Shown here piece after piece: positions 33,945 to 47,400 of a stretch of 64,000 bases of DNA. Position 1 is the stretch's first letter. The number at the start of each line of letters is the position of its first letter. Source of the DNA: Dillenia suffruticosa (lineage: Eukaryota > Streptophyta > Magnoliopsida > Dilleniales > Dilleniaceae); NCBI GenBank assembly GCA_033439265.1, contig JAVTVX010000004.1:13467701-13531700 (forward strand), given 5' to 3'. Below the pieces are notes generated by a model, which saw only the letters and a list, made by a program, of their open reading frames with translations, was not told the origin of the DNA and searched no databases. The position numbers were made by a program, and so were the translations under genes.

Positions 33945-35536
33945 CTACAGAATTTTTAAGTCCCTTCCGGTCCTTAATCTCTTAATCGAATTCTTGCAGA
34001 AGCAATACCCATCGGATAAGTCGTGGTTTGACTCTTTCTTCGGGGCTACATGATCAAAGTAAAGGACAACTTTAGAGCCTAACAAATAAGATCTAAATTT
34101 CTCAAAAGCAAAGACTATGGCAAGAAGCTCCTTCTCAGTTGTGGTGTAGTTACATTGTGCAGGATTGAGTATCTTCGATGCATAGTAAATGACATGAGAT
34201 TGTTTCCCTTCCTTTTTTCCGAGCACAGCTCCCACAACATAGTGGTTTACATCGCACATCAACTCAAATGGTAAGTCCCAATTGGGTGCCTACAAAATCG
34301 GAGTTGAAGTTAGCAAAGTTTTCAATGCATCAAAAGTTTCTGTACACTTATTTCCAAAATTGAATGTAACATCATTTGCAATAATCTTGAAAGTGGTTGA
34401 GCTATTTTCGAGAAGTCCTTGATGAATTGCCGATAGAAACCTGCATGGCCAAGAAAACTACGAATTTTTTGCACATTAGTAAGATATGACAAGTTAACAA
34501 TTAAATCTACCTTGGATTTGTCAACTTCAATGTCTCTTAAAGAAATTACATGACCTAACACTATTCCCTACTTCACCATAAAATGACATTTCCCATAGTT
34601 AAGGACTAGATTAGTATCAATGCATCTCTTAAGAATCTTACACAAATTATCTAAGTATTGATTGAATGAATCACTATACACCGTAAAATCATCCATGAAA
34701 ATCTCGATGCACTTTTCAAAATCAGAAAATATACTCATCATGCATCTTTGAAATGTTCCCGGTGCATTACAAAGTTCAAAGGGCATCCTACGATATGCAA
34801 AAGTTCTAAATGGGCAAGTAAAGGTAGTCTTTTCTTGATTTTCTTGAGCTACAACTATTTGGTAATAGCCCGAATACCTATCCAAGAAACAGAAAAAAAA
34901 TTTATCTGCCAATCTTTCTAGCATTTGATCAATGAAGGGTAAAGGAAAGTGATCCTTCCGGGTGGCGGTATTCAATTTTCTAAAGTCAATACACATTTGC
35001 CACCCGGTTTGAAGTCTCATTGGCACAAACTCATTACTATCATTTTTTACCAATTGAAATCCACTCTTTTTTAGAACAACATGAGCTGAACTCATCCATC
35101 GACTATCAGAAATAGGATATATAATTCCTAACTCTAAAGTTTCAAAATTTCCTTCAAAACAATTTTTTTCATGGTGAGATTGAGTTTTCGTTGAAGTTCC
35201 TTTACCGGTTTGGAATCGGGTTTGAGCAAAATGCGATGCATACACACAGAAGGGCTGATACCTTTTATGTTTACCAAGGTCCATCCAATAGCCGCCTTAT
35301 ATTCTCTCAATACCCGCATCAAGCTCTCTTCTTGATTTTCGGTCAAGTCCTTGGCTAATTACCAGTAGGGTTTCGTCATCACCCAGGTATGCATACTTGA
35401 GATGTTCAGGTAAGGGTTTCAACTTGAGCTTTGGGGCCTGCATTATAGAAGGAAAAATTCTCTCATTAGAAAGAGGTAATGGTAGAAAATTACTTACTTG
35501 CCTGAGGGGTAACTCCGGTGTGGACTGCAAAGTCAT
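33945..35536 (-). pseudogene. Athila-1 reverse transcriptase and RNase H remnant
   Basis: RT (35284-34330) shows WQMCIDFRKLN, HFPLPFIDQMLERLA, the RMPFELCNAPGTFQRCM block and the catalytic FMDD in IFMDDFTVYSD, then FLGHAGFYRQFI. The catalytic box is FMDD where YVDD or FVDD is commoner in Ty3 elements; FMDD is usual in Athila. RNase H (34262-33945) carries CDVNHYVVGAVLG (expected CDASxxAVGAVLG) and YTTTEKELLAIVFAFEKFR. Frameshifts separate the blocks. Confidence 0.85.
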
Positions 35537-35565
35537 GATAGCTTCCTCTGTTTCTTCGTCTTGAG

Positions 35566-36282
35566 TTACCTCAATTTGTTTACCTGTCCATCCCTTTTCA
35601 GCATAAGATCAAGCTTATCAAGTACCAAATGTTGTTCAACATTCTCATGCACAATAGAATCAATAATGCTAACATGAAAAATGGATTCCGAGTCATTTGG
35701 ATGTTGCATGGCATGAAAAATATTAAATTTAACGATCTCTCTATCAAATTCAAACGACAAGGTTCCTTTATCAACATCAATCTTAGTTTTTGCTTTTTCA
35801 TAAATGGCCTTCCAAGCAATATGAGAGCAAGGTTTGGTGAACAAGCATCATCCATGTCAATGATATAAAAATCAATTGGAAAAATCAATTCATTGACCTT
35901 GACTAAGACATCTTCAACAATTCCCTCAGGATATAATGTGGACCTGTCAGCTAATTATATAATGACATTAGTCTTCTTCAAAGGCCCTAAATTCAAGTAC
36001 CTAAAAACAGTTAAGGGCATAACATTAATTGATGCACCTAGGTCAAGTATTGCCATCTCTATACTTTTAACTCCTATGATGATTGGTATAGTGAACATAC
36101 CAGGATCTTTACACTTAGGAGGAAATTTTCTTTGGATGATGGCTGAAACATTCTCATTAATACAAATCTTATCACTTCCTCCTGGCTTTGTCTTCCTAGT
36201 GCATAGTTCTTTGAAAAATTTTACATATCTTGGCACTTATCAAGTTACATCCAAGAGTGGGATGTTGATTTCCACCTTTTGA
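35566..36282 (-). pseudogene. Athila-1 aspartic protease and linker remnant
   Basis: Reads KFFKELCTRK, then KDPGMFTIPIIIG, AILDLGASINVMP (catalytic Asp in DLGAS) and YLNLGPLK. Further left come PIDFYIIDMDD and ILLGRPFM, the conserved C-terminal half of the protease, followed by FEFDREIVKFNIFHAMQHP. Frames change between these blocks. Order and motifs match Athila-group gag-pol. Confidence 0.85.
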
Positions 36283-36699
36283 AAAGTTTATAAGATTTCC
36301 TTCTCCTCATTCTCTTTCTTCGATCTTGCTAACCTGCTAGGAAAAGGAGGTGGAATTCCAATTTTAGTCTTAGAAGTATCGGTTTCTTTATTTACCTTCG
36401 TGGCCGATTCATTCAATATTGATGCTTTGTTTTGTTCAACCCTTTATCTTCTTCAGTTGTTAATGAGTTATCCTGTACTTTCCTTTCATTCTTGACTGCC
36501 ATAACACTCACGTTTTCTCTCGAGTTGATTTCTACTTGAGATGGTAGCTTCCCATTATTTTTCTCTATTCGACTCACGGTCGTTGCCAATTACGACACCT
36601 AATTTTCCAAGTTTTGGATACTGGTTCTTGTCTCTAGTTGAAATTGTTGGCTTTTCTGTTGAAACAAGAGTGCTATTAGCCAAACTTTTAACAATTTCT

Positions 36700-37720
36700 T
36701 CTATAGACATATCTTGATTTGCAGAGGGTTGATGTGACTAAAATTGTGGTCAATATTGTTGTTGAAACCCTTGTTGTCAATTCCCATAACTAAAATTTTG
36801 ATGATCCCTCCATCCAGGGTTGTATGTGTTTGAATAAGGATCATACTTCCATTGTGGTTGTCTCGGAAATCCCCCCACTGCATTGATTTGTTCGTTTGAA
36901 TCTTTCGAAGGGTAGGGGCGCACAAGTCTGTGGGATGAATAAAATCAAAACAAACTCCACATGCCTTGACCTGTTGTGTTTGTCATACAATAAAATTACA
37001 TATAAGAGCAGTTAGTTCTTTTAATTCTTCACCAAAGGAAAAATCACTTACCTTGTTGACCCTCTTAGGAACTTTTTGCCTTATTCCAAATTGTTGGGCA
37101 TTGGCTGCTATGTTTGAGATCAAATTTCTCGCTTCATCGGGTGTCTTGTTCACCAATGCTCCTCCACTCGCAGCATCGATCACGTTCTGCTCCATTGAGG
37201 ATAGACCTTCATAGAAATATTGGATCAACAACTATTCTGGAATCTGATGTTGAGGACAGGTAGCATATAGTTGTTTAAATTTTTCGAAATATTCATATAA
37301 GGTTTCCCTGTTGAACTACATTATTCCACAAATTTCCCTTCTAATAGTAGCTGCATGGGAAGCTGGAAAAAATTTTTCTAAAAACATTATCTCCAAATCA
37401 GGCCAAGTATTAATAAAACCAGAAAGCAAATAAAAGAGCTAATCCTTGGCTTTATCTACCAAAGAAAAAAGAAAAACAACAAGTTTAAGTTATTCTTTAG
37501 TTACCCCTTGTGGTCTCATGGTAGAACAAACAATGTGGAACTCCTTAAGATGTTTGTGAGGATTTTCCCCTACAATACCATGAAATTTAGGCAATAAATG
37601 AATCAGTCCAGATCTTAATTTGAATGGAGTTGTAATATTAGAAAAATTAATGTACAAAGATTGTTAACTAAATTTAGGGGTTGCCAACTCCCTTAAAGTC
37701 CGTTGAGCTACCATGTTTGT
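36700..37720 (-). pseudogene. Athila-1 gag remnant
   Basis: The capsid part (about 37600-37240) shows HKHLKEFHIVC and RREICGI-like blocks with stops. It is followed by IQYFYEGLSSMEQNVIDAASGG (37226-37160) and the nucleocapsid knuckle CGVCFDFIHPTDLC (about 36960-36910), a complete CX2CX4HX4C. Further left is Asn/Gln-rich low-complexity sequence. Broken by several stops. Confidence 0.8.
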
Positions 37721-37951
37721 TACTTTGACTTCCTTCTCTTCAACGTCAATATCTGAGTCTAAGAGTTGGTTCCCCAGATTGTTTCCAAGTGATGAACTTG
37801 TTGTCTTCTTTGATTCTTAAGTCTCCTTTTTCAGTTTTCAGGTTGTTTTCTTGATCTCTGGGTCAAAAACAAGTTCACCTGTACGAGAAGAACGAGACAT
37901 ATACCAAAAAAATGAAGGTAAAATTAAAAAAATAAATCTATTAACACCGTT

Positions 37952-37969
37952 TCCCTTACAATGGCGCCA
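37952..37969 (-). other. Athila-1 primer-binding site
   Basis: On the minus strand TGGCGCCATTGTAAGGGA follows the LTR after about ten bases. The TGGCGCC core matches the primer-binding site used by Athila and Tat gypsy elements. Confidence 0.75.
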
Positions 37970-37979
37970 AAATTTGGCG

Positions 37980-39374
37980 TGTCGTCAAACAACCAAAAAT
38001 AAAATTACATACTTCACTAAAGATGAGTTTAGGGTGAGCAGTGTCGAATTCACAGGGAATGACGAATTTATCTCTTTTAATAAAAATAAAAATAAAAATA
38101 TATGAGGTTTTGGTGAAATTATCTAAAATAACTAAGTAAATAAATCAATGAAAATTAACCAAAATAAAATAACTAAATAACACTAATTAAAAGAAAGGAT
38201 GTCAATTAGGGTAAAATCTAACAAAAAAAGTTATTACCACCTTAATATATTTGATTGATCATCGATGTAAAAATTATTCGATATTATGCGAATAAATTGG
38301 TTATAGTCGCTAAATACTACGAAACGACCAATCTCTCTTTACCTTTTCGGTAATCAAGATACCATCGTTAATTACTTCCCTAATTGAAAGACAACCCAAG
38401 AGATTTTCGTTGGATTTAATGTTCTAACAGTATTAAAATCTATAGAGATCCAATTCTAATCAGTAAATTCTAATCTAGATTTATTTATATTAGATTAACT
38501 AATCTCTTGACATAAATTCTGCCGCTTGTGAAACTAAATTATGTCAATTACCACTCTATTAAAAGCACACAAATCTTAATGTTTTTAAATGGTTGTAGAC
38601 TATTTTAGGGTTATTAAATATAGCGCTCTATTTAACAATTCTAAAACAATCATAAACATTTAGTATAGAGATTAAATAAATGCCCACATATATCAAGCAA
38701 ATAAGATCATTTAGATCTCACAATCATCATTTATCAAAATTTCAATAGTCTTTTGACTAGAAAAGAAATTAAAATGAACTCATAATAAAAGAAAACACAC
38801 ACTAAATTTTTATTGCTTTCAAGGAATAAAGAATGACAAGCAAAAATCTCCTTTACCGGTTGCAACCTTCTGTACTTTCCTGGAGTCCCTCAAAGTCAAG
38901 AGAACAAAGCTTATATACCTGTTCTAGTAGGAGCCGGCTGCAACCCTAAAGGAAAGGTAAAATCCTCATATTTTTACCCTAGTAAAATTATTCCAAATAT
39001 TTTCTAAAACTGAATAAAATATCCTAAGAAATAAAATTCTAAAAACTTCAAATAAAAGAAAATTTTAAATAAAATGTTTTTAACATTTACAACTTCCCAA
39101 AACCTCACATTTCTAAATATTAAGAATGAAGAAATGAATCTTCAAAAGTCTTGTATTTCTCCTTGAATTCAATGTACCCACCTGCTAATGAAAGATCACT
39201 TCTGTCAGCTCTTCCATCCTTGCATAATTACTTTAATTAAGCCTCTTTTTCTTCATATTTCTCAATACCTCTCTTCCGATTAATCTAACACATCAAATAC
39301 CACAATTAGTGTAGTATTTTCTCAAAATAATGTAAAAATCAATTACAAATACTATACTTATTTTGTTTCTATCA
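37980..39374 (-). repeat. Athila-1 5' LTR
   Basis: About 1.4 kb, TG...CA on the plus strand (tgtcgtcaa ... tttctatca). It contains the gtgtcgaattcacaggga block and an AT-rich, low-coding body, as in other Athila LTRs. The right boundary is set by the switch to Tat RT sequence at 39380. No second copy is present in the window. Confidence 0.7.
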
Positions 39375-39379
39375 ATAAC

Positions 39380-42329
39380 CTTCCGACGACTAGTCACTAG
39401 GGTCTTCAATAGGCAGCTTGGCAAAAACAAAGAAGCCTATGTAGATGACATATTCGTTAAGAGCACTTGCTTGTAAGGTCATGTAGCATATCTCAAAGAG
39501 ACATTCCAAACATTAGAGCAATACAACATGAAGTTAAACCCAACAAAGTGTACTTTGGCATCTCCTCCGGCAAATTCTTAGGCTTCTTGATCCCCAACTG
39601 AGGAATCGAGGCCAATCCCGAGAAGATCCAAGCCATCTTGGATATGACACCACCTAAAACATTGAAAGAGTCATAATACCTCATAGGGTGGATCACCGCA
39701 CTGAGCAAGTCTATGTCAAAGATATGAGAGAATTACAAGCCCTTCTTTGACATGTTGAAGAAATCCCAAGAATTCGCATGGATACTAAAATGTTAGGCAG
39801 CATTTGATAAACTCAAGGAATACCTCTCATCGCCCCCACTATAATGTTGGCCCATCCCTAGTGAAAAACTCAAGTCTATCTATCTATTTTTGACCAAGCC
39901 CTTTGTTCTGTAATAGTAAGGCAGGACGCTGCCCTACAAAGATCCATGTACTATGTCAGTCGAGTGCTCTAGGAATCAAAATCAACTATAGACTTATCGA
40001 GAAGGTGGCCTATGCTCTTGTGACAGCCTCTCGGTGCCTCTGACCATATTTTCAGGTGGATATAATCGTGGTTCTAATCAATCATCCTCTAAAGCAGATC
40101 CTATTAAAGAAAGACATCTTGGATTGCCTTATTAAGTGAAGCATTGAGCTCGGCAAATTCAATATTGAATACTAACTGAGACCCACCAGCAAAGACCAGA
40201 CTCTAGCCGATTTCATCCTTGAGTGTACACTCTCAAATCTCATAGACAAGCCACCAATGACGATCCAAAGGAAGTCTCGCCACTGAAGTCTCACCAATAT
40301 GGACCTTACATATGGATAACTCCTCCAACTCTGCAAGGAATAGTGCTAGGCTCATCCTAATAGGTCCTAACAACTTTAAAGTAAAGTACGCACTCCGCTT
40401 TGATTTCCAAACCACTAATAAGCAAGCCGAATATGAAGTGCTTTAATGGGGTTGCAGGTCGCAGTATTATTGGATGTTAAAGACATCTGGGTCTTCACCA
40501 AAAATCAGCTCGTGGTAAAGCAAATTGTGGGAATGTACAAGAAACAAAAAAGCCAATGATGGCAAAGTATCTCGCCAAAATCCAAGAGAAGATGAACATG
40601 TTCAACAAGGTCGACGTACAGCAGATTCGTAAATCTAAGAATGCCCGGGTTGACATGCTCCCCAAACTTGCCAGTTTGGACTCAGTAGCCACTAGTCAAA
40701 TTGTCTACGTCGAGAGTGTCTTGTACCCAAGTTTTGGTGAATCAAAGCAAATCCTAGTAATAGATGACTAACTGAGCTAGAAGGATCCTATCCGACCTAC
40801 CTAAAGGTTGGTCAACTATTGGATTCACCACAGAAGGAAGCAAAGATCAAACGCAAAACTGCACATTATCCCATCATTAATGGGACCCTCTACAAAAGTC
40901 CTTCACTTACCTTTATATCAAGTGTCTGACTCTTGAGAAAGAGAACCATGTCCTTAGAGAAATCATGAAGCAGTATGTGGTAAACATTTAGGTGTTTGCA
41001 ACTTAGCCAACATGCCTTGCGTCAAGGATTTTTCTAGCCCACCATGAATGTTGATGTTGAAAACTACGTCAAAAGGTATGATAATTGTTATCTTTGGTGT
41101 CATACCAACTCTCTTTTGAGCTCTATCCAATTGCGAGTCCATGACCATTCATACAATGGAGGACGGACATACCGGAACCATTCCTGCAAGCTACTGGACA
41201 GTGAAATTTTCTTATTGTAACTATTGATTACTTCACTAAGTAAGTGGAAGCCAAACCATCAACCCAAATAATAGCAAACAAGATACAAACTCTTGAGTGG
41301 GTATCCATCGTCACCAGATTCGGCTTATCCCATGTCTTCATTACTAACAATAGCAAACAATTTGATAACATAAGTTTCAGGAAATTTTGTAGTAAGTTGC
41401 ACCACTTCACCTCTGTTGCTTACCCATAAGCCAATGACCTTGTCGAGATGACCAACTGAACGATCCTTTGAGGATTCAAGACGAAATTGGACGAAACAAA
41501 GGGTCATTAGGTAAACGAACACCATAAGATCCTCTAGGCCTACAGAACTACCCCCCGAATGGCTATAGAGGAAACACTATTTAGTTTAATTTATGGATGC
41601 GAAGCTATCATACAGACGAAAATAGGAATACACTTATTACGTATGAACCAATATTAGCCAGAATCAAACCATACTACGTGAGCGACTGGATCTCCTACCA
41701 GAGTTATAAGATGCCATGTTTGCTTGAATGGCAACCTATTAACAGTGGACGGCCCAATACCACAACATGAGGGTAAAACCTAAAATGTTTAAACCAGGAG
41801 ATTTAGTCCTTTGAAAAGTAGAGGAAATACGACAACCTCAACTGGGAGGTAAACTTGCACCTAATCGGGAAAGCATGTATCAAGTACGCTCGGTTGTTCT
41901 TCCTAGATGGCTTTGCTGAACCCAGCTCAGAGAATTTGCGTATCTATTACTAGTAATTTTTATCACCCTACCAGTCTCGGTCTTTGTTATATTATAGCTT
42001 GTCAACAATAATATCACTCTTTTATATAATTAATCATGAGAAATCTAGGCCCTAACACCAATCATGAGCAATAATATCACTCTTTGTCCCAGAACCCCTC
42101 ACTATCTTTGCTTTGCAAAAACTTTGCTACTCATGAGTTAAAACCTAAATGCCAAAATAAAGTGACAAGACTCCACCGAATATCCTTCCCTATTTATAAC
42201 AACATGACGTGTGTTGAATATGTTTTTCAGTGATCGGGATAGCATGCTTCACAATCAAAGCAACACATCCCACGTTTAATGTTCCACTCCTGCATATCTC
42301 TCTATTTCCTTATGTACTCCATTTTCATG
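39380..42329 (+). pseudogene. Tat-1 pol remnant (RT, RNase H, second RNase H, integrase)
   Basis: The sequence resumes in mid-RT with RVFNRQLGKNKEAYVDDIFVKS, then GKFLGFLI and EANPEKIQAILDM (39380-39640). A decayed RNase H follows. About 40300-40770 encodes the additional RNase H typical of the Tat group (KNQLVVKQIVGMYK, MAKYLAKIQEKM, ARVDMLPKLASL). Integrase (about 40970-41950) shows TIDYFTK, then VEAKPSTQIIANK and RFGLSHVFITNNSKQFD, where the second catalytic Asp is Asn, and a possible Glu in NDLVEMTN. Many stops; not functional. The 5' half of this element lies left of Athila-1 or is deleted. Confidence 0.85.
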
Positions 42330-43109
42330 ACATCCCAAAATCTTATCACCATAACTCTCTCAACCAAACACCCTCTTGATCGAACATTCTTATTTTGGCT
42401 TAATCCTCTCGGGTAGGCTGCTTGTTTACGTCTCAACTGAACCCTCTCAGCCAAGCACTCTCGCTTATATTTCTTGACCATCTCGGTTAAATCCTTTCGA
42501 CTAAGCTATTCATTCACCTCTCAGTTTTATTCTCTTAACTATTACCAAATAACATTTGGCGGATGATGCTTGTCAAATGAATTTGATTACCTAAGATTTG
42601 AACCTCCTTTAATCCCAAGAATAATCTTTCCCAATGAAAAAGGAAATTTCTGTAACAACTATTGATAAAGTAGGAACGTTCATGATAACTTGAACTTTTC
42701 TAAATCAATAGGATTCTAAATCTTCTATAGATCTTTCATTGATGTTCCTATAATCTTAGAAGATCACTAGTGATCTCAACACAAGAAAACTAAGGTTTTT
42801 ATACCCTCAAGCAAGGGACCTACCATGTACACACATGCTATATATACTAAACACAGGTGATCCATCATGTATGTTCAAGAACTTTGCACTTAGCACACAA
42901 ACGCAACACAGGGCATATTTGGCTCCCTTTATCTTTCACTTTCTTATTGCTCTTTCTGACTTGAACATCAGAGTTTCCTCCACCAGAGCCACCTCTGGTA
43001 GGTTTTTACAGATTTCCTCCTCCAAGAAGATTCAACGGTTGAGTCGCCATTAGTTCCTCGTTCGAGCCAGGAGAGCAATTCACCTGTATTGTCAAAATTG
43101 ACTTCAACA
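42330..43109 (+). repeat. Tat-1 3' LTR
   Basis: Homologous to 31394-31940 (shared caccctcttgatcgaacatt, cctctcgggta and gatttgaacctcctttaat blocks), and its right part matches 44100-44346. The end is placed at ...acttcaaca, by analogy with the Tat-3 LTR. The left boundary is approximate, and an internal segment present in the left copy is missing. Confidence 0.65.
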
Positions 43110-43630
43110 AAACCCTCGTTAGTTTAGCATCCCCATTTTTCATGATGATACTTAAAAATTGTTGAGAAAAATATTAGTACAAAAAATTCAAAACTAATAT
43201 TTCTCCTCTTTTATGTAATAAAAATTGGATTAAAATAAAATAATAATAACCAAATAAATTCACCACCAACAAGATACCAAATTTTTACTGACATTTAGTT
43301 GGTATATTGGCTAGACACTGATATACCTTAAATAAGATCTCTGATTTGAGTCTTGTAAATGAAGAAAACAAAATATTGAGAGAGTTTTATCTCTTAAGAG
43401 TCCAACAAAACTTTAACCAAATTTAGTCATATTCAACGTGATTATTAGATAAAAAAATTAAAATTTTTATGTTAAAAACTCTTTGATATGAAGGTAAAAA
43501 CCATAAAATGTAGTTTAGAAAAACTTTCATCATAAATAATGGGATTACAATATCTTTTTTAAAATCATAGAGCATATCAACAAATTAACTATTCAAGATA
43601 AAATTTTTGCACACCTAATATTATATCTCA
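43110..43630. other. AT-rich DNA between Tat-1 and Tat-2
   Basis: No frame or element terminus was recognised. It is probably the original host DNA separating two insertions. Confidence 0.5.
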
Positions 43631-44346
43631 TGGTACAGGGCCCAACAGTCTATAACTGTAAAGCCTAGAAACTACTAAATCTACTAAACCATATCTTCAA
43701 AACCTACAAAAGTCTCTTGATAAGCATATGAGACCACCGAGCAAGCTCTCGGTACTGTACAATCAAATTCTCTCAGCTAAACCTTTTGGCTACTACCAAG
43801 TGATCTTTTATCGAATAACGTCTCTTCATCAAGCAAATCAAAAGCATTATCACTCGAGATTTAAACATCTCCTAATTCTAGAAGTAATCTCATCCGATAA
43901 GAAAGAAAATTTTTGTGATAATTTGAACTTTTCTTAATCCTGTGAGATCCTAAATCTCCTAAGAATCTTTGATTACAATTCCTGTGATCTAAGAAGATCT
44001 CCAATGATCTTTTCATAAGATAACTATGGTTTTTACACCCCTAAGCGAGAGACTTGCTATGCATGTATGTGCTCTAAACAAGGGTGACTACCAGATATGT
44101 TTTTTACACATTACATAAACACATTACTCATAGATTACATAGGGAAAATCTAAGTCTCTTCGCAGTCTTTTCTTGCTATTCCATTTCTCTTTGTGACTTG
44201 ATTGATGAAGTTTCCTCCATCGGACCACCTTCGGTGAACATTTTGTAGGTCTTTTCATCTACGAAGGTCCAGTGGACACATCAATGCTAGTTTCTCATTT
44301 GAGTCGGTAGAGCAATTCTATCTATAGAGCAAACTCATCTCAATCA
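43631..44346 (+). repeat. Tat-2 5' LTR
   Basis: About 716 bp, homologous to the Tat-3 LTR (62558-63316) and the Tat-1 LTRs. Starts tggtacagggcccaac and ends ctcatctcaatca next to the primer-binding site. Boundaries are accurate to a few bases. Confidence 0.75.
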
Positions 44347-44348
44347 GA

Positions 44349-44364
44349 TTGGTGTCATTCATGG
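44349..44364 (+). other. Tat-2 primer-binding site (decayed)
   Basis: TTGGTGTCATTCATGG aligns with the Tat-group site TTGGCGCCGTCTGTGG, with changes that look mainly like C-to-T and G-to-A. Confidence 0.65.
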
Positions 44365-44439
44365 AAAACTAACTAATCATTCAGCCAAGGAAACTTTGTG
44401 CTCTATTTTACCCTGTCTCTCATATTGCCATGCCCGAGG

Positions 44440-47400
44440 GGGGGAAGAACATCTAAACCTTTAGACCCTTTGCTGCCAACAGCCTTGGTTTATTAGAGTA
44501 AAATGCCCTCAACACAACAATCTCAAATCACACTATTTGTCACACTTGTATTCTGGAAGATCGAGGCTCCTGGCTCTAAGGAAGTTCTTACCATGCACAT
44601 CGAAAAGGGGTCAAAGAAAAAAAGACCACGGATTGGTGTCAACGATGACAATCTAGTAGGAATTGACCCAAATCCATACAACCTACTGATTATCAACGCC
44701 AAGATATGACTTTACATTGTGAAAAGAGTTTTTGTTGACCAAGTAGTGAGCGTGATCTTCTCTGTTGGGGGCCTTCCAGTAGATGGGCTTTAACTGAACG
44801 TGTCTTCAATCTTGTACTAGACCTTTGAGGGGACTCTCTAACAAGTGATTATATCCGAAGGGCATTATTTTGCTTCAAGTAACCTTGAAAACTCCGCCCA
44901 ACCATGCTGCTACCACAACCATTTTCAATATGGTCAAACTGTTGTCCTCTTACAACGTCATCTTGGGTCGCTTTAGCCCAGACGGCTTGGAAATCTTGCC
45001 AAGCATCAACACATGAAGGTAGAATTTAGAACACCTCTTGGTATTGGTACACTTGATTGCGATCCCAACCCTCAAGATATCTCTGCACTAGAAAAGGAAA
45101 AGAAGAAACTCTCCGTAAAAGCCATGGAACATCACAAAGTTTTGCACCCATTGTTATAAGGTCATGCCTTTCAGCTTAAGCAATGCAGGGGAAACCTTCT
45201 AATGACTAGTCAACAAGATCTTCAGTAAGAAACTCGGTGAAACATAAAGGCCCATGTGGACTATATGCTCGTCAAGAGTACTAGCTGGGAAAGCCACATA
45301 ATAATCTTAAGGAAACATTCCAGACACCAGTTCGTTATAATGTGAAGCTGAACCCACCCAAGTGCACCGTCAGGATCTCTTTAGGCAAGTTCTTGGGTTT
45401 CCTAATCACCAACCAAGGAATCGAGACCAACCCAGAGAAGATTCAAGCCATTCTAGACTCCACTGAGAACATTAAAGGAGGTCCAGCAATTCATGGGATG
45501 AATTGTGGCTTTGAGCAAATTTATGTCAAAGGTAGAAGAAAAAAACAAGTTCTTTGATGCTCTGAAGAAGTCCTAGAAATTCGCATGAACACCAGAGTGC
45601 CAAATAGCCTTCGACAAGTTTAAAAAGTACCTCTCATCTCCTCCTCTGCTCTCTCGGTCCATCCCTGATAAGAAACTCTATCTTTACTTATCTATCTTTG
45701 ACCGAACCCTTTGCTTTGCACTTGTAAGATAGGATGCCACTGTGCAAAAATTGATATATTACGTTAACCGGGTGCTCTAGGAGTCAAAAATCAATTACAA
45801 GCCTATTGAGAAGGTGGCCTTCAATCTCGTCACAACCATACAGTACTTCGACCACTCTTTCAGTCACACATGATCATAGTCCTGACTGACCAACCTATAA
45901 AGTAGATCTTACAGAAAAAGGATACATCAGATCGACTCATCAAATGAAGCATTGAGTTCTGTGAATTCTATATCGAGTATCAACTAAGACCCACCATCAA
46001 AGGACTAGCTCAAGCTAACTTCATTCTTGAATGCACACTCCTTAGCCTTGCTAAGTAAGCTACCGATAACCATATAAAAGGGCACTTACCACCAATATAG
46101 ATCTTACATGTAGACGATTCCCCCAACTCATTAGGTAGAGATGCAGACTCATCCTGATGGGTCCTGATGACTTAAAAGCAGAGTATGCATTTCGCTTTGA
46201 CTTTCAAGCCACTAACTATCAAGCTGAGTAAGAAGCACTCTTGACAGGACTACAGATCATAGCATTGTTAGGAGCTTGAGACATCCAGGTCTTCACCAAC
46301 AGCCAAACTTACCAAACTTCGAGAAGTGATGAGCAAGTTCAACAAGGTTGACATATAGCTTTCCTAGGTCTAAGAACACCAGAGCTAACACGCTCTCTCA
46401 AGCTGACCTGTTTGAATTCTGTTGCCACCGGGCAATTAGTCTACATCGAAAGCCTCTCATACCCAAACATTGATGAACTTGAACAAATCCTAATGGCTAA
46501 TGACTTATCGAATTGGAAAGACCTGATCCAGGCCTACGTGAAGAATGGTTAACTACCAGACTCCCTACAAGAGGCAACAAAGTTCAAACGCAGAGCCACG
46601 CATCATGTCATTATGAACAAGACCCTCTACAAGAAATCCTTTACTCATCCGTATCTTAAATGCCTGACATCTAAAGAAGGGAACTATGTTCTTAGAGAAA
46701 TTCATGAAGGGGTATTTGATAACCATTTAGGCACTCGGAATCTAGCCAACAAGGCCTTGCACCAAGTATTCTTCTGACCCATAAGAAAGCCAATGTGGAG
46801 GCTTTCGTTAAAAAATGTGATAAGTGCCCATGCTTCTTCTTAGTACCTTACCAACCCTCCTCCAAGTTCTGTCCAATTGCAAGTTCATGGTCATTTATAC
46901 AGTGGGGGATGGACATATTGGGACCATTTCTGCAAGCAACAAAATAACAAAAGTTTCTCATCACAACCATAGATTATTTCACCAAGAGGGTAGAAGCCAA
47001 GTCGCTGGTCCAGATAATAGCCGGCAAGATTCGAATGCTCATTTGGGTGTCCATCATTACCAAGTTCAGCCTACCCCATATCTTCATCACCGATAATGGC
47101 TAGTAGTTTAACAACAAAAGTTTTAGGGAATTTTTCCATATGCTAAAAATCCAACACATTTTTACCTCTATTACTTACCCACAGGTCAATGGCCTTGCCA
47201 AAGCAACCAACCGAATGATCCTCTAAGGGCTCAAAATGGTACTCGATGAAGTAAAGGGGCTCTAGGTAGATGAACTCTACAGAATCCTCTCAGCTTACTG
47301 AATTACACCCCAAAAGATAATAGGGGAAACACCGTTTAACCTTATTTATGGATGCGAAACAGTCATACCCGTGGAAATAAGAATTCACTCATTACATGTA

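Larger units (their letters stand above)
32050..39374 (-). mobile_element. Athila-1: Ty3/gypsy element, 3' LTR missing
   Basis: Minus-strand order from the right is 5' LTR (37980-39374), primer-binding site (37952-37969), gag (about 37700-36700), protease (36236-35955), RT, RNase H and integrase (to about 32660), then a non-coding tail. The protease DLGASINVMP, the zinc knuckle CX2CX4HX4C with PTDLC, and integrase MDFMGPFP / HPQTNGQAEVSN are typical of the plant Athila group. The right flank ataac (39375-39379) is directly followed by Tat RT sequence, so the element inserted into Tat-1. No matching LTR is found on the left; a deletion at about 31940-32050 probably removed it together with part of Tat-1. 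Confidence 0.85.
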
